Origin: an uncultured Clostridia bacterium | GTDB lineage: Bacteria > Bacillota > Clostridia > UBA1381 | Reading direction: 5' to 3' | Length of the DNA: 12,769 nt | NCBI GenBank assembly: GCA_934481375.1 | Contig: CAKSPN010000030.1 | Coordinates: 1-12,769, forward strand | Part shown: positions 1-5,902 of the stretch, in pieces | How positions within the stretch are numbered: position 1 is the first letter of the stretch | Layout: each line of letters opens with the position of its first letter | Notes under the pieces: model-generated | Databases searched by the model: none | What the model saw: the letters and a program-made list of their open reading frames with translations, nothing else | What the model was told of the DNA's origin: nothing | Made by a program: the position numbers and the translations under genes

Positions 1-285
1 TACGCTCACTTTAAGCGGAGCCGCATATTTTGCGTCTCTTTCCTTACATTCCTCAACGGAATATTTTGAATTGTAATCCAGCCTGTAATCGAAAAATTCG
101 AGAATAAGCTTTCCGCTGTGGTCGGTTATCGGGGAAATATCGTGGAATACTTCTTTTAATCCTTCCTCGATAAACCATTTGTATGAGTTTTTCTGAACCT
201 CTATCAGATTAGGCATCTCAAGCGCTTCTTTGATCTTTGAGTAGCTCAGTCTGACATTTTTTCCTGCTTGAACCTCATGCAACAT
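1..285 (-). CDS. rpoB: RNA polymerase beta subunit, N-terminal fragment (partial at window edge)
   Basis: This is the first 95 codons of the beta subunit of DNA-dependent RNA polymerase, the core enzyme that transcribes all genes; the rest lies beyond position 1. The translation has the conserved RpoB opening: a segment reading SKIKEALEMPNLIEVQKNSY at residues 15-34, then WFIEEGLKEVFHDISPITD, then LEFFDYRLDY, and finally YSVEECKERDAKYAAPLKV. This is the usual start of Firmicutes RpoB. The ATG at 285-283 is chosen because GAGGTG sits about 9 bases upstream and the first 15 residues match the family's normal N-terminal length. The gene lies divergent from a dnaD-type gene, with its own promoter and a leader of roughly 160 bases. 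In this genome rpoB therefore appears separated from an immediately upstream rplL, which is where it often follows. Identity is nearly certain. Confidence 0.96.
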   Translation of the reverse strand, partial: MLHEVQAGKNVRLSYSKIKEALEMPNLIEVQKNSYKWFIEEGLKEVFHDISPITDHSGKLILEFFDYRLDYNSKYSVEECKERDAKYAAPLKVSV

Positions 286-353
286 TTAGTCAATCACCTC
301 ATCATAATTATTCAGTGTCTGTCCCTTGTAAAAAATTTGTAATATTACGGCAC

Positions 354-382
354 TTGCAATTTGTATATTATCGTGCTATAAT
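354..382 (+). promoter_or_regulatory. Strong plus-strand promoter inside the rpoB leader (function unknown)
   Basis: TTGCAA (354-359), 17 bases, then TATAAT (377-382) preceded by TGC, which is an extended -10. Transcription would start near 389 and run towards, and through, the rpoB promoter at 450-478, i.e. convergent with rpoB. No coding gene starts close behind it; the dnaD-type gene has its own promoter at 519-547. A short palindrome, TACAAT-GAT-ATTGTA (386-400), lies on the expected start site. It could make an antisense RNA or an alternative long dnaD leader. In AT-rich DNA a chance match is possible. Confidence 0.45.
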
Positions 383-388
383 ACATAC

Positions 389-508
389 AATGATATTGTA
401 GCTAAGGGGCAGAGCGCAGTCATTTTTGACGACTACGGTACAGTTTATTATAATATCATAAATTTCACGATATGTCAACAGGCATATTGTATTTTTTTGC
501 CTCTTTTT
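389..508 (+). ncRNA. Candidate short antisense transcript over the rpoB leader
   Basis: Inferred only from signals. A good plus-strand promoter ends at 382. About 110 bases on there is a weak terminator-like structure: AGGCA at 480-484 pairs with TGCCT at 498-502, followed by five T residues at 504-508. The RNA would be antisense to the first roughly 55 bases of the rpoB leader. No known RNA family is recognised and the stem is only 5 bp, so this is a low-confidence proposal. Confidence 0.2.
450..478 (-). promoter_or_regulatory. Promoter of rpoB
   Basis: On the minus strand TTGACA (complement of 473-478) is followed after 17 bases by TATTAT (complement of 450-455). TATAAT also occurs three bases further on, at 20-base spacing. 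Transcription would begin near 443, giving a leader of about 158 bases before the rpoB ATG. The same TTGACA-N17-TATTAT arrangement drives livK in this window. Confidence 0.75.
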
Positions 509-518
509 AAGAAAATCT

Positions 519-547
519 TTGCTTTTTTTATAAAGATGCTGTATAAT
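519..547 (+). promoter_or_regulatory. Promoter of the dnaD-type gene
   Basis: TTGCTT (519-524), 17 bases, TATAAT (542-547), with transcription expected near 554. The leader of about 47 bases carries a small GC-rich hairpin, GCCGC (570-574) with GCGGC (581-585), immediately before the ribosome binding site GGAG at 591-594. Confidence 0.65.
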
Positions 548-600
548 AGAAGAAAGACTTACGATATTTGCCGCACAAAAGCGGCGGAACGGAGATAAAA

Positions 601-1566
601 ATGCCATCTTTTCAGCTTAATGCGGACTTTATACCGGTATCCGCAGATTTTATAGAAAACAAGATGCCGCAGGCGAACGGCGCATATGTAAAAGTGTATA
701 TGTATATGCTCTATCTTGCGGTCAAGAATATTGACGAGGAAAACAGCGCCATTGCGGCAAAGCTTAATCTGCTCGAGAGCGATGTGGTTAATGCGGTCGG
801 ATACTGGTGCGGCTGCGGAGCAATGAGCAGCGAGAACGGGAATATTACGTTTCTTAATTCGGAGACTCACGTTGAAAGGAGCGTTCCCGAAACCGAGCCG
901 GTGACGGAGCGCAGAACGGGGAAAAACGTTGCGGAGGAAATGTTAAGTAACAAAGCGCTTGCCGATTTATGCACGCTTGCGCAGGAAATTCTCGGAAAAA
1001 CGCTTAACACGCAGGAAACGGAAACGCTGTTCTGGTTTTACGATTATCTCGGCTTATCGCCGGAGGTTATCACGATGCTTTTGGAATACTGTGTTTCGAA
1101 GGGCAAGCGGAATATGAATTATATAGAAAAGATTGCCGTTTCGTGGCACGAAAACGGCATTACCACAATGAGCGCCGCCGAGCATTACATTTCCGACGAG
1201 CAGGAAAAGAAAACATACGTATATGAGCTTAAAAAGCTGTTCGGCATAGACGGAAGAAATTTTTCCAAATCCGAGGAGCTGTACTTAAAAACATGGCATG
1301 ACGATTACGATATGAGCGTGGAAATGATTGCGCTTGCGTACGAATACTGCATTATGAGTACGGGCAAGCTGTCGTTCCCGTATATGAACAAAATAATAGA
1401 AAACTGGGCAAAGAAAAACATCACGACAATAGAAACTGCCGAGGCGGATCACGAAAATTTCAAGACGCAGTCGGGCAATTCCGCCGAAAAGGACACAAAG
1501 GTTTTTTCGGACAAAGGCTTTGATTATGATGAAATAGAAAAGCTTATGCGTGAAAAGATGCAGTAA
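601..1566 (+). CDS. DnaD domain protein with tandem C-terminal (DnaB_2) repeats
   Basis: A 321-residue protein of the DnaD/DnaB family, which in Firmicutes helps remodel DNA at origins and load the replicative helicase during initiation or restart. Residues 1-95 are compatible with the winged-helix N-terminal domain. Two copies of the C-terminal helical domain follow: repeat 1 about residues 117-195 with the motif YIEKIAVSW (174-182), and repeat 2 about 205-282 with YMNKIIENW (261-269). Each has the family's Y..xI..W signature followed by G/N-ITT. The C-terminal 40 residues are polar and probably flexible. The ATG at 601 is preferred because GGAG lies 6 bases upstream; an in-frame TTG at 568 has no such site and sits before the leader hairpin. 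The gene is the first of a two-gene unit, its stop one base before the next ATG. In most Clostridia such genes are simply called dnaD-domain proteins, so no symbol is given. Confidence 0.88.
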   Translation: MPSFQLNADFIPVSADFIENKMPQANGAYVKVYMYMLYLAVKNIDEENSAIAAKLNLLESDVVNAVGYWCGCGAMSSENGNITFLNSETHVERSVPETEPVTERRTGKNVAEEMLSNKALADLCTLAQEILGKTLNTQETETLFWFYDYLGLSPEVITMLLEYCVSKGKRNMNYIEKIAVSWHENGITTMSAAEHYISDEQEKKTYVYELKKLFGIDGRNFSKSEELYLKTWHDDYDMSVEMIALAYEYCIMSTGKLSFPYMNKIIENWAKKNITTIETAEADHENFKTQSGNSAEKDTKVFSDKGFDYDEIEKLMREKMQ

Positions 1567-1567
1567 A

Positions 1568-2089
1568 ATGAAAAAATTAATATCTGTTCTTACGCTTGTA
1601 TCGCTTATATCGGGCGTTATCTGTACGGTTCTGTACAGACATTTTTTGTACGGATTGTACCTTACGCTTTCGATAACCTTTTTTACGGTGTTTTATCATT
1701 TTATTATGCGCATAACCGCAGCCGTTTTTGTTACGCATTTCGGCAGAAACAAAACGGCAAAACCGTTTTGCATAGGCAAAGCCGAAACGGCGTTTTATAA
1801 AAAAATCAATATGAAAAAGCTGAAAAAATACGCCCCTGCATATAATCCCGATTTGTTCAACATAAGCATCAATTCGTATGAGGAGCTTATGCGGAATATG
1901 GCAAACGCAAGAATAACGCATGAGATAATTGCGGTGTTAAGCTTTGTGCCGATATTGTTTTCAAGGGTTTTTGACAGCTTTACGCCGTTTTTTGTAACAT
2001 CTGTTGTTTCGGCGCTGTTCGATTTGCAGTTTGTTTTGATACAGCGGTATAATGCGGCAAGATTATCGAGAATAATATATAGGAAGTAA
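1568..2089 (+). CDS. Small membrane protein, CrtO-like acyltransferase family (tentative)
   Basis: A 173-residue basic membrane protein. Hydrophobic segments lie near residues 4-22, 28-55, 119-133 and 139-158. The C-terminal half resembles glycosyl-4,4'-diaponeurosporenoate acyltransferase (CrtO of Staphylococcus): an INSYEEL-type stretch at 101-107, then AR-x-THE (114-119), a hydrophobic LSFVPILF, and QRYN at 159-162 followed by a basic RLSRII tail. In staphylococci CrtO acylates a carotenoid glucoside in staphyloxanthin synthesis, but no carotenoid gene is seen here, so the substrate is unknown and may be another membrane glycolipid or cell-surface glycan. ATG 1568 begins one base after the dnaD stop, implying translational coupling; no clear independent ribosome binding site is visible. 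A GTG at 1550 is in frame but would only add six residues overlapping the previous gene. The family call is from remembered similarity, not a search. Confidence 0.55.
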   Translation: MKKLISVLTLVSLISGVICTVLYRHFLYGLYLTLSITFFTVFYHFIMRITAAVFVTHFGRNKTAKPFCIGKAETAFYKKINMKKLKKYAPAYNPDLFNISINSYEELMRNMANARITHEIIAVLSFVPILFSRVFDSFTPFFVTSVVSALFDLQFVLIQRYNAARLSRIIYRK

Positions 2090-2136
2090 AACAACAAAAC
2101 ACACCCGGAAAAATTCCGGGTGTGTTTTGTTGTTTT
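2088..2136. terminator. Long bidirectional intrinsic terminator (dnaD unit / liv operon)
   Basis: A perfect 23-base inverted repeat: left arm 2088-2110 (A-rich outside, core ACACCCGGAA), loop AAA 2111-2113, right arm 2114-2136 (core TTCCGGGTGT, T-rich outside). Both strands end in T-rich sequence after a GC core. It overlaps the last bases of the upstream stop codon and serves both the plus-strand pair and livF arriving from the other side. Confidence 0.9.
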
Positions 2137-2139
2137 GTA

Positions 2140-2222
2140 AAATCGCATATTTTTGCCCCTGCCGAAAACGTACACCGCACAGGACAGCGTTTCGGGTCGA
2201 TGTGGACATCGAACCCTACATT
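2140..2222 (-). repeat. REP-like intergenic palindromic element (candidate)
   Basis: Read on the minus strand, TGTAGGG (near 2216-2222) opens an imperfect hairpin: TCGATGT and ACATCGA (plus-strand 2199-2214) around a two-base centre, flanked by GGG and CCC. It is followed by a GC-richer tail with GAAACGCTGTCC, GTGCGGTGTACG and GGCAGGGGCA. A TGTAGGG-hairpin-CCCG shape is typical of dispersed non-coding repeats in gut Clostridia. It is not coding, has no T tail and lies after livF. Whether it recurs in this genome cannot be seen from one copy. Confidence 0.35.
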
Positions 2223-2243
2223 AATAAGCAAAATTTATCAGCT

Positions 2244-2942
2244 TTAACCGCCGAGATATGCTTTCTTTATCTCATCACTGCTTGCAAGCTCCGCTCCCGT
2301 GCCGGAAAGCTTTATTCTTCCCGATTCGAGTACGTATGCTCTGTCGGCAACGTGGAGTGCCATTTCGGCGTTCTGCTCAACGAGCAGAATTGTTGTTCCC
2401 GACTCGTGAAGTTCCTTTATTATATCAAATATCTGCTGTACGAGTATCGGCGCAAGTCCCATTGACGGCTCATCGAGCATCATAAGCTTAGGCTTGCTCA
2501 TAAGCGCTCTGCCCATTGCAAGCATTTGCTGTTCTCCGCCCGAAAGAGTTCCGGCAATCTGATTCATTCTGTGCTTTAATCTCGGAAAACGTGTGAACAC
2601 GTCATCAATACCTGCTTTTACATTCGACGGATTTGTATACGCTCCCATTTCGAGATTTTCCAAAACAGTCATCTGCAAGAATACGTGACGTCCCTCCGGA
2701 ACATGCGCAAGTCCTCTTGAAACAAGCTTGTATGCGTCCGTATGCGAGATGTCCTCGTCAAACAGCGTGATAGAGCCTGTCTTGGAACGCAAAAGTCCCG
2801 ATATTGTGCGCAGTGTGGTGGATTTTCCCGCACCGTTCGCACCTATAAGCGCAACTATTTCGCCTTCCTTTACCTCCAGGGAAACGTCCTTTAATGCATG
2901 GATTTGTCCGTAATAAACGTTTATATTATCAACCTTAAGCAT
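2244..2942 (-). CDS. livF: Branched-chain amino acid ABC transporter, ATP-binding protein LivF
   Basis: A 232-residue cytoplasmic ATPase, one of two that power leucine/isoleucine/valine import. Walker A GANGAGKST is at residues 34-42, the LivF-type PEGRHVF stretch at 82-88, the ABC signature LSGGEQQ at 133-139, and Walker B LMMLDEPS at 153-160 with Asp157 and the catalytic Glu158. Switch position 190 is Gln in VEQNA rather than His, which is normal for the LivF branch and separates it from LivG. Length is typical (about 233). The ATG at 2942 is supported by AAAGGAGG inside the end of livG. Only three bases separate it from the livG stop, so the two ATPases are translationally coupled as expected for a LivF-LivG heterodimer. 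It is last in the operon and is followed by the long terminator at 2088-2136. Confidence 0.96.
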   Translation of the reverse strand: MLKVDNINVYYGQIHALKDVSLEVKEGEIVALIGANGAGKSTTLRTISGLLRSKTGSITLFDEDISHTDAYKLVSRGLAHVPEGRHVFLQMTVLENLEMGAYTNPSNVKAGIDDVFTRFPRLKHRMNQIAGTLSGGEQQMLAMGRALMSKPKLMMLDEPSMGLAPILVQQIFDIIKELHESGTTILLVEQNAEMALHVADRAYVLESGRIKLSGTGAELASSDEIKKAYLGG

Positions 2943-2945
2943 AAA

Positions 2946-3776
2946 TTACGCCTCCTTTTTCTTGCCGAGGTATGCCTCTATTACCTTAGGGTCGGATTTT
3001 ATCTCATCGGGCGTACCCTTTGCGATAACCTTACCGTGGTCAAGCACGCATATTCCCTCGCAGATGTTCATTACAAGGTTCATATCATGCTCGATAAGCA
3101 TAACGGCAATACTGAAATTATCTCTTATTCGTCTGATATTTTCCATAAGCTCACTCGTTTCGGACGGGTTCATACCTGCCGCAGGCTCATCGAGAAGAAT
3201 TATTCCCGGGTGAGTGGCAAGCGCACGGGCAATCTCAAGACGTCTTTGCTCACCGTAAGGCAGTGAGCCTGCCTGATGATTTGCAAGATCCGCCATATCA
3301 AAAAAGTCGAGCAGTTCAAGCGCTTCTTCTCTCGATTTTTTCTCCGAGCTTCTGTAACCGCCGATATGCGTCAGCGAGGAGAACAGGCTCTGATGTATCG
3401 AGTTATGAAGTCCGACTTTTACGTTATCTATAACTGACATATCCGAGAAAAGGCGGATATTCTGGAAAGTACGTGCAATACCCATACGGCTTACCTGTGC
3501 GCAAGTCTTTCTTGCGGTCGGGTGGCCGTCAAACATAACTGCGCCTCTTGTAGGCTGATACACATTCGTAAGAAGATTGAACACGGTCGTTTTTCCTGCA
3601 CCGTTAGGGCCGATAAGTCCGGCAATCTCCGTTCTGCCCACTGCAAGCGACAAATCGTCAACGGCGGTCAGTCCGCCGAAGTCTATGCCGAGATGATGCG
3701 TTTCAAGTATGGGGGTTTTATCCACGTCACGTTCCGGAACTATTGCTCTGCTCGGAACCGGTACCATTTTATCCAT
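2946..3776 (-). CDS. livG: Branched-chain amino acid ABC transporter, ATP-binding protein LivG
   Basis: A 276-residue cytoplasmic ATPase that pairs with LivF. Walker A GPNGAGKTT is at residues 56-64, the Q-loop Gln105 in ARTFQNIRLF, signature LPYGEQRRLE at 172-181, Walker B IILLDEPAAG at 192-201 (Asp196, Glu197) and the switch His230 in IEHDM. The C-terminal end IEAYLG is the usual LivG tail. Domain content is complete. The N-terminus carries about 20 residues (reading from MDKMVPVPSR) before the conserved ILETHHLGIDFGG start, slightly longer than the usual form. The ATG at 3776 follows the livM TAA directly with no gap, and GGGGGAG lies just upstream, so this start is well supported; Met4 is an alternative. 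Expression is coupled to livM. Confidence 0.96.
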   Translation of the reverse strand: MDKMVPVPSRAIVPERDVDKTPILETHHLGIDFGGLTAVDDLSLAVGRTEIAGLIGPNGAGKTTVFNLLTNVYQPTRGAVMFDGHPTARKTCAQVSRMGIARTFQNIRLFSDMSVIDNVKVGLHNSIHQSLFSSLTHIGGYRSSEKKSREEALELLDFFDMADLANHQAGSLPYGEQRRLEIARALATHPGIILLDEPAAGMNPSETSELMENIRRIRDNFSIAVMLIEHDMNLVMNICEGICVLDHGKVIAKGTPDEIKSDPKVIEAYLGKKKEA

Positions 3777-4844
3777 TTAGCTCTCCCCCTGTCCTTCGGA
3801 TTTTCGGTTTCGCACTTTATCCATAATTCTTTCTCCGAACTGCTTTGCTTTGGTGCTGTTCGTTATAAGCATTACCAGGATAAGCACTATTGCGTATATC
3901 AACATTCTGTAGTCGGCAAGTCCTCTCAAAAGCTCGGGGAGCATATAGAGAAGCGCCGTTGCGATTATTGTTCCTACAATGTTTCCCATACCGCCCAGAA
4001 CGACGAATACGAGAATGAGTATCGAAGTATTGAAGTCAAACTTCTTAGCCGCAATGGTTGAGAAGTTCATTGCGTAAAGCGCTCCCGCCATACCGGCAAG
4101 AACCGCCGATATAATGAACGCCGTAAGCTTATAGCGTGTTATGCCTATGCCGACTGATTCGGCGGCAATTCTGTTATCACGGATAGCGGTAACAGCACGG
4201 CCCGACTTACTGTTTACAAAATTCAAAACGATAAACAGCGTGAACAGGATAAGGAGTACGCCTGCACCGAACGACGCCATTTTTGTTATTCCGACCGCAC
4301 CCTGCGGTCCGTTTAAGATAAGCTTGCCGTTTTCCATACCGAGTGCATCGGCACTTGTCATATTGAAATGAAGTCCCGATTTATCAACACCGATATACAG
4401 GCAGTTTATTATATTCTTTATTATTTCGCCGAACGCAAGCGTTACTATAGCAAGATAGTCGCCCCTCAGACGGAGAACGGGAATACCGATAAGCAATCCG
4501 GCAATTCCGGCGAACAATCCGCCGACAATGATAGCGATAAGCAAAATCAATCCTTTTGACGGGATTGCGTCCTGTAAGCACACCGCCGTTATAACTCCCG
4601 TGAACGCTCCCACGCTCATAAATCCGGCATGGCCGAGGCTAAGCTCGCCCAAAAATCCGACCGTAAGATTAAGCGATATTGCCATTACTATATAAGTACA
4701 TATAGGCACAAGCTGTCCGCTTATCGAGTTGTTTATCTTTCCTGCCGACTGCAAAGGAAAGAGAATTATAAACGCCAGTATTACAAGACCGTAAGCTTTG
4801 ATATTGGTCAGGGTGAATTTATTCATTTTCTTTAATTTATTCAT
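3777..4844 (-). CDS. livM: Branched-chain amino acid ABC transporter permease LivM
   Basis: A 355-residue polytopic inner-membrane protein, one of the two channel subunits. It has the LivM hallmark SLNLTVGFLGELSLGHAGFM at residues 57-76. Several hydrophobic spans follow, then a cytoplasmic coupling loop, RAVTAIRDNRIAAESVGI, which contacts the ATPases, and the late motif LGGMGNIVGT. The C-terminus is basic and hydrophilic (KVRNRKSEGQGES). Length fits the family. ATG 4844 is preferred because GAGGTG lies 7 bases before it; Met7 is a less supported alternative. It starts 9 bases after the livH stop, and its own stop directly precedes the livG ATG. Confidence 0.95.
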   Translation of the reverse strand: MNKLKKMNKFTLTNIKAYGLVILAFIILFPLQSAGKINNSISGQLVPICTYIVMAISLNLTVGFLGELSLGHAGFMSVGAFTGVITAVCLQDAIPSKGLILLIAIIVGGLFAGIAGLLIGIPVLRLRGDYLAIVTLAFGEIIKNIINCLYIGVDKSGLHFNMTSADALGMENGKLILNGPQGAVGITKMASFGAGVLLILFTLFIVLNFVNSKSGRAVTAIRDNRIAAESVGIGITRYKLTAFIISAVLAGMAGALYAMNFSTIAAKKFDFNTSILILVFVVLGGMGNIVGTIIATALLYMLPELLRGLADYRMLIYAIVLILVMLITNSTKAKQFGERIMDKVRNRKSEGQGES

Positions 4845-4853
4845 AATGTCACC

Positions 4854-5735
4854 TCACACCTTCTCAGTAATCTTTTTGCCGAGTATTCCAGACGGCTTAA
4901 CAAGAAGCACGACTATAAGCACGGCAAAAACGATAGCGTCCGATAAAGCTGTTGAAATATATGATTTGCTGAATATCTCGATTATACCGAGAAGTATTCC
5001 GCCTATCATAGCGCCCGGGATTGAGCCTATTCCTCCGAATACCGCAGCGGTAAACGCCTTGATACCGGGCATTGAGCCTGTTGTCGGAACAAGCACGGGA
5101 TATGCCGAGCAGAGCAGTACGCCTGCGATTGCCGCAAGTGCGCTGCCGATTGCGAACGTAACGGAAATGGTAACGTTTACGTTGATACCCATAAGCTCCG
5201 CTGCGTCCTTATCCTCCGAAACGGCACGCATACCTTTTCCCATTCTTGTTCTCTTTGTAAAGAGCACAAGGAATATCATAATAAGTATACAAGCCGCAAC
5301 GGTAACGAGTGATTCAACCGTGATGATAAGCTTACCTCCGAACAGGGAGATAGAGCCGAACGGAACAATCGAACTGAACGTTTTGGGTGCGCTTCCCCAT
5401 ATAAGCAGCGCAACGTTCTGAAGAAAATAGCTGACGCCGATAGCCGTTATAAGAACTGCCAGCGAGCTTGCTTTTCTGAGCGGCTTATACGCAAGACCCT
5501 CGATAAGAATACCGAGCACCGTACATACCGCCATCGCCATAACCACCGAAACAACCGGCGGCAGGTTCAGATACGTTGTTGCGCAGAAGGAAATATACGC
5601 ACCGACCATAATTACATCGCCGTGAGCAAAGTTAAGCATTTTTGCAATGCCGTAAACCATTGTGTACCCGAGCGCAATTATGGCGTAAACGCTTCCAAGA
5701 CTTATTCCGTTTATTAAGTTAGAAATAAAAGCCAT
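4854..5735 (-). CDS. livH: Branched-chain amino acid ABC transporter permease LivH
   Basis: A 293-residue polytopic membrane protein forming the translocation path with LivM. The opening NGISLGSVYAIIALGYTMVY is the classic LivH start, followed by KMLNFAHGD (32-40) with a conserved N-F-A-H-G-D. The coupling loop reads RAVSEDKDAAELMGINV, and AVFGGIGSIPGAMIGG is the usual late motif. It ends VKPSGILGKK, the standard LivH tail. ATG 5735 is preceded by GGAGAGGTG. It is separated from livK by 167 bases that hold a terminator-like hairpin and a second structured segment, so part of its transcription probably comes by read-through from the livK promoter. No separate promoter of comparable quality is seen in the gap. 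Confidence 0.96.
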   Translation of the reverse strand: MAFISNLINGISLGSVYAIIALGYTMVYGIAKMLNFAHGDVIMVGAYISFCATTYLNLPPVVSVVMAMAVCTVLGILIEGLAYKPLRKASSLAVLITAIGVSYFLQNVALLIWGSAPKTFSSIVPFGSISLFGGKLIITVESLVTVAACILIMIFLVLFTKRTRMGKGMRAVSEDKDAAELMGINVNVTISVTFAIGSALAAIAGVLLCSAYPVLVPTTGSMPGIKAFTAAVFGGIGSIPGAMIGGILLGIIEIFSKSYISTALSDAIVFAVLIVVLLVKPSGILGKKITEKV

Positions 5736-5772
5736 TGTCTACACCTCTCCATTTTTTCATTATCCGACCGGT

Positions 5773-5810
5773 TCATAAACCCGGGAACACCGCTGTTCAA
5801 GTGTTTATGA
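5773..5810 (-). promoter_or_regulatory. Structured leader segment upstream of livH
   Basis: Arms TCATAAAC (5773-5780) and GTTTATGA (5803-5810) pair perfectly, and inside them GAACA (5785-5789) pairs with TGTTC (5794-5798) around CCGC. The outer stem can be extended by CGG/CCG with one mismatch. It has no T tail. It could protect a processed livHMGF mRNA end or take part in control of livH translation. This is inference from structure only. Confidence 0.4.
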
Positions 5811-5821
5811 CCCGCTCAGAT

Positions 5822-5864
5822 TAAAAAAGCAGAAAAGGAGGAGCCGCCTTTGGCAGCCTCCTCT
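5822..5864 (-). terminator. Terminator-like hairpin after livK (probable partial terminator)
   Basis: On the minus strand the arm at 5863-5852 pairs with the arm at 5848-5837 around a three-base loop: about 11 pairs with one wobble and one bulged base. It is followed by TTTTCTGCTTTTTTA. It lies some 40 bases after the livK stop and before livH. Such a partial stop would give more receptor than permease mRNA, a common arrangement for binding-protein operons. Confidence 0.7.
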
Positions 5865-5902
5865 TTCTCCGTTGAAATAAAATCGTATTGTCGGAATATG
5901 TG

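Noticed and set aside
568..600. TTG at 568 as an upstream start of the dnaD-type protein
   Set aside because: No ribosome binding site; it would translate through the leader hairpin, while ATG 601 has GGAG at the right distance.
368..607. Minus-strand open frame of 79 codons in the rpoB-dnaD gap
   Set aside because: It overlaps three promoters and the dnaD leader, has no ribosome binding site and a composition typical of accidental frames.
2190..2222. tRNA 3' half suggested by GGGTTCGA on the minus strand
   Set aside because: No acceptor, D or anticodon stems can be built; the segment is better explained as a simple palindromic repeat.
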